Of a stretch of 64,000 bases of DNA, positions 50,497 to 61,578 are shown in pieces (the stretch's first letter is position 1; the number at the start of each line of letters is the position of its first letter). This stretch comes from Cyanophora paradoxa (taxonomy: Eukaryota; Glaucocystophyceae; Cyanophorales; Cyanophoraceae). The position numbers were made by a program, and so were the translations under genes. The notes below the pieces were generated by a model. That model was given only the letters and a program-made list of their open reading frames with translations, did no database searches and had not been told where the DNA came from. The stretch covers positions 1 to 64,000 of the forward strand of contig QPMI01000209.1 in the NCBI GenBank assembly GCA_004431415.1, in the 5' to 3' direction.

Positions 50497-53400
50497 ATGG
50501 TGCAGCAGGAGAGCCCTGTACAGTGGTTCGACCGGGTCACGCAGGCCCGCATCGCGGGCGTCATCGGCCCGGGGCCGGGCCACGAGGAGGTCAAGATCTA
50601 TGAGAAGCACCAGCTGACCCGCCGGCGCACCGGCATCGCCTCTCCGAAGAAGTTCGACCTCGGCATCCCGCCGCACCGCGCGCTCTTCCTCCTCCGCCCC
50701 ACGCACCCCATCCGCGTCGTCTGCGCCGAGATCCTCCGCTCCCCGTGCGCCCCGCCCCGCCCTTCCCGGGCCCGCGCGGCGCGGGCCGAGGCGGAGCGGG
50801 CGGGCGGGCAGGCTGTACGGCTTCCTGAACCTGGTGGTGGTGATCATCGTGTGCGCCTCCATCGCCTCGCGCGGGACGGGCCCCGTCTGGAATGGCCTCG
50901 ACCTCGCCGTCGTGCGCCCCGCTCCGCCCGCCCGCCGCGCCGGACGCCCGCTCACGCCTTCACTCCCGTCCGCCAGACGATCTACTTCACCATCGAGGCG
51001 CGCCCCACCTCGCTCGCCCCCGCGCGCCCGCCCCGCCCCCCCCGCCGAGCCGGGGCCGCGCAGGTGGTCCTGAAGGTCCTCAAGCGGGGCCTGGTGCTGC
51101 ACCAGGGCTCCTACCTCCGGACGGCGTGGCACCTCCTCGACGTCGTCGTCACCGTCCTCGGATGGCTCTCCTACTTCACCGGCGTCCGTCCCGCCCCCCC
51201 CTCCCCCCTTCTCCCCCCCGGCCCCGGCGAGCGATCCCGTACCCCCCTCCCCTCCCCGCAGGTGAACAACTTCACGTCGTTGCGGGCTCTCCGCGTCCTC
51301 CGGACCCTCAAGTCCCTTGTCCTCCTCCGCAGTCCGCCCCCGCCCCGTACCCCCCGCCCCGTCCCCTTCCCCCCCTCACTTTCGGCGCAGCGGTGCGGAT
51401 CTTCGCGGAGGCGGTCCTCTCCTCCATCCCCATGCTCCTCCAGGTGCCGTACCCCCTCGCCTCCCCTCGTCCGCCGGAGCGGGGCCCTGAGGCGCCGCCT
51501 CCTCTCCCCGCAGTGCATCGTCCAGCTCGCGTTCTTCTTCATCATGTGGGCCCCTGCCGGTCCCCTGCCCGCCTCCGGGCCCCGTCTAACTCTTCTCCGC
51601 CCCCGCAGCTTCGGGATCGTGGGGACGGCGGTCTTCCCCGCATCCCTCCGCTTCCGCGCCGTGGACGGCCTCACCGGTGCCCCCTCCTCTTTCCTCCTCC
51701 TTCCGCCCGCCCGCTCGCTCACGCGTGCGCTCGCGCTCGCCGCAGGGCAAGTGCCGGCGGGGTGGGACCCCGAGTTCCCGCAGTTCATCTGCGGGGAGGC
51801 GTTCCCCCCCGCGCGCACCCCCGAGCCCGGCCTCGTCTGCGTGCACGCCGCGAACCCGACCTGGGGGTACACCAACTTCGACAACACGCTCTGGGTCTGG
51901 CTGCTCCTCTGGCAGTGCCTCTCGATGAGCCGGTGGACGACCTTCATGTACTGGACGTGGGACAGCCTGGGGGCGGGGGCCATCCTCTTCTTCTGGGCCG
52001 TCGTCATCTTCGGCTCGCTCCTTGTCGTCAACCTCACCCTCGCCGTCGTCCGCCCCGCACCTCCCCCCTCTTCCTTTCGTTCATCCGAGCAGCGCCTGAC
52101 CGGCCGGCGCAGCTGAACAACACGTACGCGTCGCTGGTGCAGCGGGACGCGGGGCTGGCGGCGCGGGCGCGCCAGGCCGGCGGCTCCTCCACCGGCCCTA
52201 AGAGCGCCGACGTCTCGGGGGCGACAACGCGCATCGGCCAAGCCCTCTTCCGCCTCCACACCTGGCTCTACAAGCGCTACGACCGCGCCGCCGACTGGAT
52301 CTACGACCGGCGCGCCCGCCCCGCCCGGCCCCTCCCCTCCCGAGCGACCGCCGAGACTGAGGCTGACGGGGGCGCGGGCAGGGCGCACTCTGACCTGGAG
52401 GCACTCCCCGCGTACCGCTACCGCGTGGAGAAGATCCTCGAGGGGAAGACCTACCGGCGCGCCCGCCCCGCCCCCTCATCTGCACCGGCCTCCCTCCCCG
52501 CCTGAAGCGCCGCCCGGCCGGCAGGTTCATGGTGGACACATTCACGTGGTTCGGCTGCATCCTCATCTGCTGCTACTACCCCGACATGCCCGACGGCGCC
52601 CGCACCGCCGTCGAGGTCCCGCCGCCCTCGCCCTCCCTCCCTCCGCGCCCCGCGCCTCCTCTCACGGCCCGCGCGGCAGGCGATGAACGTGGTGGCGGTG
52701 GGGGTGTATGCGGCGGACGCGGCGCTGCGGGTGTACGCGCGGGGCCCGCTCCGCTGCATGGTCCACTCCATGTCCGACTGCATCGACGTCACCGTCGCCG
52801 TCATGGGCCTCGTCCAGGTGCCCCCCCGCCTGTGCCCCGCTCCACGCGAGCCGCCTGACGCCGCCGGCCAGATCGGGATCAACCCGCCGGACCGGGCGGC
52901 CGGCGTGCGGGGCGGCTCGCCGCGGCTCTTCCTGTACCCCTTCCGGTTCTTCCGGCTGGTGCGGGTGGCGCGCTACTGCCGGTTCAGCAGCATGCGGGCG
53001 ATCACGATGGACACCGTCCGCTCCCTCCGCACCGTCGCCGGCTTCGTGCCGACCCTCCTCGTCTACATCCTCGTCTGCGCCCTCTTCGGCATGCAGCTCT
53101 TCGGCGACACGTACCCCCTCGACGAGCGCCCCCACTTCGCCTCCTTCTGGGACGGCGCCATCCTCTCCGTCTTCCGCATCCTCACCGCCGACCGCTGGAA
53201 CGAGGCGCGCCTACCCCCCTTCCCTATCATCCCCCCTCTTGACCCCCGCCGCCGCCTCGCAGACGATGTGGGCGGCGATGCGGTACAGCGGGAGCCCGTG
53301 GGCGGCCCTCTATTTCGTCCTCCTCCAGGCCATCGGCAACTGTGCGCGCGCGCCCCCGGCCCTCCCCTCCCCTCGCCCCGCAGCTCTCGTCTTTCGTCGT

Positions 53401-56400
53401 TCGACTCGACCCGCCCCGCCCCGCCCGGGCGCGCGTGCAGTCATCGTGCTGAACGGGCTGGTGGCGGTGCTCATCTCGTCGCTCTCCTCCTCGGAGAGCC
53501 GCAAGAAGGCCGAGGGGGAGCTCCTCGCCCTCAAGACCCGCGAGGCGCTGCTCCAGGGCGCCTTCCAGCCGCCCCCGCTCCGCTCCGGCATCCGCACCTT
53601 CGCCTCCCTCCCGGGCACCGAGGCCGGGGCCGGCGGGGTTGGCGCGGGGGGCGCCCCGCGGGCCCCGCCGACCCAGCGGGTGCCGCGCTCCGCGACGGGG
53701 CCGGCGCCGCCGCGGCGCGCCGTCGGCTTCGCGTCCCCCTCGGAGCCGGCGCTGGGCGCCCCCGTGCGCATGCGGGCCGGCCCGGGCCCCGGCGCGCCCC
53801 TCAACGCCGGCGGCGGCCCCGCCCCGCCCTACCTCGTCGACGTCCTCCTCTCCGACTCGCCTCAGGCGGCGCCCCCGGGGCCCTCCTCGCCCATCCCAGG
53901 GCCCCTGCCGACGCCCCCGGCCTCCCCTCCCTCCGTCTCCGCCCCGGCCCCGGCGTGGGCGCCGGCGCTGGGGCCGGAGCCCCTCACCCTCTTCCCCGTC
54001 CTCAAGCTCAAGCAGCCGGTGCCGCCGCGGACGGTCTCGTTCTCCTTCGCGGGGACCAACGGGGCGGCGGCCGCCGTGCCGGGGCCGCTGCCCCCGCGGG
54101 GCGGCGTGGAGGGGGCGCTGGCGGCCGGGCGCGCCCTCGCCGGGGCCCCAGCGGCGCTGGACCTGCACGAGATCAAGCTCTCGGGGGCGCCCCCGGGCCA
54201 GGAGGAGCCCGCCCGCCCCGAGCGCCCCGCCGAGCGCGCCGCCTTCGGGCCCTCCGCCTCCGAGTCCCGCCGCACCCGCCCCTCGGGCCCCGTCACCGCC
54301 GCCGGCCGGCCCGTCCCCGCGGCGGGGGCGGGGACGGGGGCGCAGAAGGGGGCGGCGCAGGGGCGGCCGACGCCGGCGTACCGCCGCGGCTCGATGATCC
54401 GGGACGCCTGGGGCGTGCCCCGCGTCACCGCCGGCTTCCACCTCCCCCTCTTCGTGCGCGGGGGCCCCCCGCCGGCCCGCCGGGCCCGCTTCGCCACTGG
54501 CCTGACGCCGCTCCGCCGCGCACGCAGGAGGCGACGCGGGGCCGGCGGACGTCGCTGCCGAAGCAGCCGTCGCTGCTGCGGAAGGCGCCGACGCAGGACT
54601 TCACGCGGGCCTCCTCGTTCGTGCCGTGGCGCGCCGGCTACTCGCTCTTCGTGTGGAGCCCCGAGAGCCCCGCCCGCAAGGCCCTCCGCCGCCTCATCTA
54701 CTCCTGGCCCTTCCACGCCGCCGTCCTCCTCGTCATCCTCGGCTCCTGCCTCACCCTCATCCTCGACTACCCCTCCAACCCCCGCCTCACCGTGCCCGCC
54801 TCGCATCCCCCCCCCCCTCTTTTTGTTCGGCGGCGCATGTACCCCCCTGCCCCGCAGGGCGTGCGCGTGGCGGACGCCGTGTTCACGTGCCTCTTCCTCG
54901 CGGAGGCTGCCCTCAAGATCCTCGTCCGTACCCCCCTCGCCTTTCGTACCCCCGGCCCCCCCGTTGCGAACCGGCGCGCCAGGCGCTGGGCTTCGTGCTC
55001 GACGACGGGGCGTACATACGGAGCCCGTGGCACTGCCTCGGTCCGTGCTCCTGCCCCCCGGAAGCGTGTCGGCTGCGCCCGCCCGCCCGCCGGGCGGCGG
55101 CTGAGGGCGGGGGCAGACCTGGCGGTGGCGATCGCGTCAGCGACGTCGCTGGGGAGCGTGGAGGGGGGCCCCGGGCAGCGCGCCGCCCGCGTCCTCCGCG
55201 TCTTCCGCGTCCTCCGGCCCCTCCGCCTCATCCGCCAGATCAAGGGCATCAAGGCCCGCCCCGGACCCGCCCCGCGGCCTTCGCCCCCCCTCTGACCCGA
55301 GGCGGTGCAGTTCGTGACGCTCTCGCTGCTGCGGTCAGTGCCCGGGATCGTGCGCGTCACGCTCCTCCTCTTCATCGTCTGGGGCTTCTTCGCCACCCTC
55401 GGCATGCAGGCCCGCCCCCGCCCCCGCCCTTGCCCCCCCACCCCTGCTCCCGCCCCCCTCTCACCCCGCCGGCAGCTCTTCATGGGCCGCCTCTCGTACT
55501 GCACGGACCGGACGGTGGCGACGCAGGCGGAGTGCGTGGGCACGTACCTCTCGGAGAGGGGCGGGCGGCCCCTCCAGCGCGCCTGGCGCCCCGCCGACTC
55601 CAAGTGCGCTCCGCCCGCCCGCCGGCAGCGCAGCGCAGCGCGGGCTGAGCCGCGGGGCGGCGCGCAGCTTCGAGAATCTGTCGACGGCGATGCTGACGCT
55701 CTTCGAAATGTCGACGCTCTCGAACTGGGTCGTCTTCATGTACAGGTGCGGGGGCGCGGGCCCGGGCGGGTGCGCTGAGGGTGAGCTCACCGCTGCGACG
55801 GGCGGCGCAGCGCGATGGACAGCACGGGGATCGGGACGGGCCCGCGCGTGAACGCCGACGTCGCCGCCTCCGTCTACTTCCTCGCCTTCCTCGTCTTCGG
55901 CGTTTTCGTCCGCCCCGCCCCTTCTCTCTTTTTGCTGCTGCTCTCCCTCTGAGCGGCGCGGCGCGCAGGCCGTGCTCAACTGGTACAGCGCCGTCATCGT
56001 CATGTCCTTCATCAAGACCCAGGTTCGAGCCCGGCCGGCGCGGATCGACTCCGCACGCCAGCTCGCCTCACTCGGGCCGGGTCGCAGGAGGAGCGTCGGA
56101 CGCGGCGGGAGCAGGAGCAGCGCGTGTGGGAGCCCGACTGGACGGAGGACGGGGGAAACCCGCGCCCGCCGCTCCCGCAGATGACGACGGACCAGAAGCA
56201 GTGGGCGCAGGTTAGACAACCTGCTGACACGCCTGCGCGGGCGCCGCGGGGCTGACACGGTGGGCGGCGGCAGGTGCTGCACGAGTCGCTGGCGCGGCCA
56301 CTGAAGCCGCGGATGAAGCGGGCGGGGCAGCACTGGCGCCGCGCCATCGGCGGCTTCCTCCGCCGCAAGTGGTCCGCCCCGCGCACCGCCGCGCGCCCCG

Positions 56401-58819
56401 CCCCGCGCACCGCCCCGGGGCGGCGCTTGAAGGGCGGCGGCGCGGCAGGTTCGAGCCGGTGATCGTGACGCTGATCGCGGCGGACGCGGCCATCCTGCTC
56501 GCCAACTCGGCCGACCAGACCAAGGCCGTCGACGAGGGCCTCATGGTCCGCCCGCCCCCGCCCGCCCCCCGCCCCCCCGCCCCCCCCCCCCCTTCTCGAG
56601 CCGGGCGGCAGTGGACGAGCTTCGCGCTGAGCGTCGTATTCATCGTGGAGATCGCGCTGCGCATCCTCGCCCTCGGCCCCCGCCAGTTCCTCCGCGACCG
56701 CTGGCGCTGCCTCGACCTCCTCATCGTCGGCTTCACCGCCGCCAGTGCGCCCCGCCTCGACCGTCCGTGCCGGCCCCGGGCGAGGCGGCTCTGACGCCGG
56801 CCGCGCGGCAGGCTCGGCGGCGGACGTGGCGATCTTCTACTCGCGGCCCGGGGAGAGCAACCGGGTGACGGCGGCGCGGGGCCTCCGCGTCCTCCGCATC
56901 GCCCGCGTCTTCCGCCTCTTCACCCGCACCAAGGTCCGCCAGGCGGAGGGCGGTGGGGGCTGGGTTACACCCTAGTCACACCGTAGTGATCGCAAGAGAC
57001 GCTCGCCACGCCTCCGCTCGCCGGGGCCGCTCGCCGGGGCCGCTGACCGGGGCGGGGCGCGGGGCGGGCAGTCGCTGTCGCTGCTGTTCGACACGTTCGC
57101 GGACTGCCTGCCGGGGCTCGCCGAGCTCTCCGTCTTCTTCCTCCTCCTCGGCTTCGTCTGGGCCGTCATCGGCGTCCAGGCCTTCGGCACCCAGCGCCGC
57201 GCCGTCCGCCCCCGCCGCCCCCTCCCCCGCCGCCCCCGCCGCCCCTCCTTCCTCCCCCCGACGCGCCCCGTGCCCCGCCCCCTGCGCAGGGGAACGTGGA
57301 CGTGCACGCCAACTTCGAGCACGTGGGGTACGCGGCGCTCAGCCTCTTCGGCTTCGCCACCGCCGACCGCTGGAACGACGTCATGTGGTCCATCGCCGTG
57401 CGCCCCCGCCACCCCCGCCCGCCCGCCCGCCCGCACGCCACGCCGGCCGCGCCCGCCCGCCCTCACCGCCTCCCTCTCTCTCCCCCGCCAGAAACCGGCG
57501 CCGGAGGACTGCCCTGAGGGCCCCGGGGCGTGCGACGCGCCGGCCGCCCCCCTCTACTTCACCACCTGGATCTGGCTCTCCCGCGTCCGCCCTCCGCCCC
57601 ACCCCGTCCGGCCCCGCCCCGCCTCACGCAGCCCCGCCCCCTCAGCTCGTCTTCATGAACCTCATCGCCGCCGTCTGCGTGCGCCGCCCCCGCGGACGGG
57701 CCCCCGCCCCCGCCCCGCCCGCCCCGCCCCGCCCCGCCCGGCCCCGCCCGACCGCCCCGCGCGCGCAGATCGACGCGTTCCAAGTGAACGCGCGGGAGCG
57801 GCTGCACCTGGTGCGGCGGCGCGACGTGGAGCGCTACCTCCGCTGCTGGCAGAAGTACGACCCGACCGCCTCCGGCTGCATCCGCGCCCACGTCCGCCCC
57901 GCCACGCCCCGCCCCCCACCTCGGTCCTCCCGCCACCCGAGCGGGCCGGCGCAGGCGCACCTGGTGCCGCTGCTGACGGACATCGGGCCGCCCCTCGGCC
58001 TCCGCCACGACGCCACCCGCTCCGACATCCTCCGGTGCCCCCTCGCGGCTCCTCCCCCGCCCGCCTCTGCGCCTCGCGCTCAGGCGGGGGCAGGTTCGTG
58101 CGGTCGCTGCGGATCCCGCTGGTGTACGGGGTCCACCTGCAGTACCGCGTCCTCCTCCACGCCCTCATCGACCGCACCTACATGCTCGCGTGCGCCCCAG
58201 CAGGCCCAGCCCGCCCGAGCCGCGCCCGAGCCGGGGCGGGCCGGGCCCCCAGGCTGGTGCCCATGGTGCCCGAGATCGACCGCGAGGCGCGCTTGGGGTA
58301 CATGCGCGAGTGCCCCGTGCTGCGGCCCTACAGCGGGCCCGAGCGCGACACGCTCCACACGTCGCCCACGGTCCGCCCGCCGCCGCCCGCCCTGCTCGCC
58401 CTGCTCGGCCGCCTCGTGACGCGAGGGGGGTACAGGTGGCGGAGATCTTCGCGGCGCTGGCGGTGCAGCAGCAGTGGCGGCGCATTCTGCGGGCGCGGGC
58501 GAGCTCGCGGTTCATCGTACCCCCCGTGCACGACGTCTTCAGCGCGATCACGCGGCCGGACAAGCCGGCGGAGGGGGACGAGGGGTACGAGAGCGACGAG
58601 GCGGAGACGGAGCACGTGGTGGTGACGGGCATCCGGGCGCGGGCGGAGGCGGCGCGGGCGCTCAACGCCCCGACCATCGCCGAGCTCGTGGCCCCCGCGC
58701 CGCTGAGCCCCGAGGAGGAGGAGGAGGAGAGGAAGAGGAAAGAGCGCAAGAAGAAGGGGAGCAAGGAGGGGAGCCGGCGCGGCGGCGGCCTCGAGGAGAA
58801 CGACAGCTCGTCGGTCTAG
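50497..58819 (+). CDS. Four-domain voltage-gated cation channel, Cav-like
   Basis: Pore-forming alpha-1-type subunit in the plasma membrane. ATG 50497 (MVQQESPVQWFDRVTQARIA), TAG 58817-58819. Four repeats of six membrane segments are visible. S4 sensors: LRALRVLRTLKSL (about 51280), FRFFRLVRVARYCR (52945), RVLRVFRVLRPLRLIRQ (55190) and RGLRVLRIARVFRLFTR (56880). Pore segments: WQCLSMSRWTTFMY (51910), FRILTADRWNE (53172), LFEMSTLSNWVVFMY (55699) and FGFATADRWNDVMW (57350). At the usual Glu ring these give Ser, Asp, Ser, Asp. The C terminus has the Cav-type pre-EF region WQKYDPTASGCI...IGPPLGLR (57848-58010), and an IQ-like segment EIFAALAVQQQWRRIL (58443), suggesting Ca2+/calmodulin control. 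A long Pro/Ala-rich II-III loop spans 53490-54600. The Cav family is favoured over NALCN/Cch1 by the EF/IQ tail. Confidence 0.88.
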
Positions 58820-59353
58820 CGCCCGCCCAGAGCGTTCTCGAAAGATCGTCAAATAATATGCGCGGGAGCACCGGTTGTCGAAAAGTACTTTCTGTAACTA
58901 GCAGCGCGCCGCGGCGCCGGATATTGATTGCGTGATATTAATCGCTGTCTGAATGCATGCTCACTTATTCTGCAACTAGACCGTGACCTGCAGTGAAGTC
59001 TTCTGCGATTGCCACCCCTTCAAATTCAAGCTCAAACCGCCTACTTATACTATACCGACAATACAAATTGCAATTGGAGCGAAACAAGCGAATTCAAAGT
59101 ACAGGCGAAGGGAAAAGGAACTGCATACATTTACAGGCGCGCAAGCCCTAGCGCGAGCCTCGAGAGATCTAGCATAGAAGACACAGGGCAGCTGCGCCGG
59201 AAGGGCGCCCTGCCACAACTGAAAGATGCCCAAACGAGGGACGCTGCACCGCTAAGCTCTGCGGGTGATTCGGATGCTGGCGCGAAAGGGATAGAAAAGG
59301 AGGAGGAGAAAGCCGCCGACGCGAATCTGCGACTGGCGCTACTGGAGCGGGCC
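58820..59353. other. Convergent spacer between channel and phosphatase genes
   Basis: No gene is seen. AT-richer than both neighbours. It should hold both 3' ends; a TGTAA is present at about 58886 but no AATAAA is evident. Confidence 0.5.
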
Positions 59354-60827
59354 TCAGTAGGCCCCGTAGGAGGCGCCCCAGCCGCCGCGCAGGCGGGGCG
59401 AGCGCGCCCCGCTCTTCATGCTCGAGCGGTGGATGCCGCCCTCGGGGCCCGCACCGGGGCGCCCCGGGCCGTACGCCAGCGAGGAGCTGCCGGTCCCCGT
59501 CGAGCTGCTGGCGGCGCCGGGGTAGAGGGCGCTGCTGGCGGCCGACTGCGAGGGGGCCCCGTACGTGCTCGAGCTGTCGTCCTCCCGCTCCCGGTCGTCC
59601 CGCCCCGGGGCCCCGGGGCCCGGGCCCAGCCCGGGGGGCACGCCCACCGAGCCGAGGTCCGGCGCGTAGCCCCCGCGGGACATGGCGCGCCGCTGGGCCT
59701 CCATGCGCGCCTCGTTGCCCTTCTCGCCCCTGTAGCGTATCTTGACGGGCCCGCTCGTCTTGAAGAACTTCTTCACGTTGTACGACATCGCGTGGCGCTC
59801 CTTCTCCCCCGGGTGCGAGTAGCGGAGCTCCCAGCTGCCCGTGCGGCCCGTCACCTCCAGCTTGATCAGCGCGCAGTAGCCCGTCATCGTGTCGGCGCCG
59901 TGGCGCGCCCCGCAGAGCCCCTCGACCATGTGCGCCGCCGTCTGCCGGTCTGCGCGGGGCGTCGGAGGGGGAGGGCCCCCGGCGCCCTCGTCTCTGGGGC
60001 GCACGGGTGACGACGAGGACGTTTAGTCCCTTCTTGACGCAGTACTCCCCCGAGATGAACGCCGCCGCCCGCCGCGCCCGCTCGCTCAGCCCGTGCACCG
60101 TCTCCGGGAACTTCGGGATCGTCACCGGGCCCTGCCGCCGCGCACCGTCAGTCCCCGCCGCCGCTTCGGGCGCACCCCAGCGAGTGGGGGCCCGCTCGCC
60201 TGGCACTTGAGGCCCGGGAAGTTGAACTCGAGCATCTTCGCCGGCAGCGAGTTGTACCTGCGCGGGCGGGCGGGGCGCCGCGCCGCGTGAGCCGCGCGGG
60301 CGGCCGGCAACGGCGCGCGCGCTCCGACCCCACCCCCGCGCACTCGAGCTCGGGCGTCTCGAAGAACTCGCTGTTCTTCTTCGTGATGTGCGCCGCGAGC
60401 TCCTCCATGACCTGCCCCGCGCCCCGCCGCTAAGCCCCCGGCGCGGGCGCGGTCGAGGGCGGCGGGCGCCGGCCGCACGTAGATGGGCGCCTTGATCCAC
60501 CGGTTCGCGACTGCCGCCGTCTGGAGCCTGCCCGCGGAGCGCTCAGCGGGCCGTGGCGTGGCGGGGGCCCGGGCGGCCGGAGCCGGGGCAGGACGCACGC
60601 TCTCCAAAACGGACTGACGAAGATGATGTCAATGCGTCCGCTCGGGCCGGCCTCGTTCACTGCGGCCGATGGAGTGAGCGCTCCGGTGGGCCGCGACCGG
60701 CCGGCGCGGGCGCGCCGCGGCCGATCGCTCGCTCCGGCGGCCGCAGCTAAGCTAAGCGCACCTCTCCTCGCCATCCGCCGCCCGAGCTCTTGCGCGTGTC
60801 TCATGCCGTCATGGCTCAGAGGCGGGT
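59354..60827 (-). CDS. Histidine-phosphatase-superfamily protein, 5' end unresolved
   Basis: Phosphoglycerate-mutase-like fold. The first recognisable exon reads DPPLSHDGMRHAQELGRRM (ending at 60827 on the plus map), then RIDIIFVSPFWRA/LQTAAVANRWIKAPIYV (about 60645-60470), VMEELAAHITKKNSEFF (60410-60360), YNSLPAKMLEF, VTIPKFPETVHGLSERA and GLNVLVVTR/DRQTAAHMVEGLCG. The TPxRAxQTA-like box and the LSxxGxxxA box are classic for the superfamily; VVTR/DRQTAAHMVEGL stands where the second catalytic His (VTH) is expected. A Ser/Gly-rich tail ends at TGA 59354-59356. The exon with the catalytic R-H-G motif should lie upstream but I do not find it, so the model is 5'-incomplete or the copy is inactive. 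Substrate unknown; the tail and internal Tyr/Lys-rich segment (MSYNVKKFFKTSGPVKIRYR) are lineage-specific. Confidence 0.68.
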
Positions 60828-61578
60828 CTGGGGCGCGACACGCGGTCAGATTGGCTTTAGATGGAACGGAGAGAAAGAATTCTGCGCGGACGAACCGTAC
60901 GCTGCAAGGGCCGGGCATCGCGCAGGGGCAGAGTGACGTGCCGTTAGCAATGCCAGCGGGACGCGGCAGCGGGACGGGGCCAAACGCACGAAAATCAGCA
61001 TCTAAAGGTTGATAGAGACAGGACGACGTGGCGTTAGCAAAGCCAGCGGGACGCGGCAACGCGCCGCCCCCCCAAACGAAGGCGGCGGCAGCCCGCGGCA
61101 CGGCTCTTTCGCGGACCTTGTTGCCAGACTGAATTGACCTGTAAACTCATAATCAGAGCGGCAGCAGTGAGGCGGAGCCGTGAGGCGGCGGGAGACGCAG
61201 GACGAGGTTTCCAGGGCTACTAGGTCCGCTAGCGACGACTCTAGTGGCAGGAAAGGCCGCGCACCCAGTCTTCTCGCTCTCCGTGCCTGCAGATGTATAA
61301 AGCTGCGACAGAACGGAGAGTGAGCTCAGGGCAGGGGCAGAAGGGTCGAGGCCGCGAAGGCTCGCGAACTTACCCATCTCTGTGGGCTGCGCTGACTAGG
61401 AGATTGTTTGGTTGCTCTATGCCTCGTGTTGGACCAGCCCTAAAGTCGCCTCTTGCTCCGGTGATCGATCGTAAACGGCTCCAGCGCAGTCACTGCAATC
61501 ACCGTACCCCCCGGAGGTGAGGCGGCACTGAGGCCCCATCGCTCTCCGCCCGCCCCGGCGCCGGCCGAGAGCTCCAAA
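60828..61578. other. Region between phosphatase exons and dioxygenase start
   Basis: May contain the missing 5' exon of the phosphatase gene, but none can be supported. It includes a direct repeat of about 35 bp (GACGTGCCGTTAGCAATGCC at 60935 and its near copy at 61025, 90 bp apart) and an AT-richer patch at 61110-61160. It should also hold the promoter of the plus-strand dioxygenase. Confidence 0.45.

Noticed and set aside
60937-61101. VRFVRAEFF (near 60900) as the missing catalytic motif of the phosphatase
   Set aside because: It lacks the R-H-G triplet and lies before an intron-like GTTCC...GCGCCCCAG segment; the match is too weak to support.
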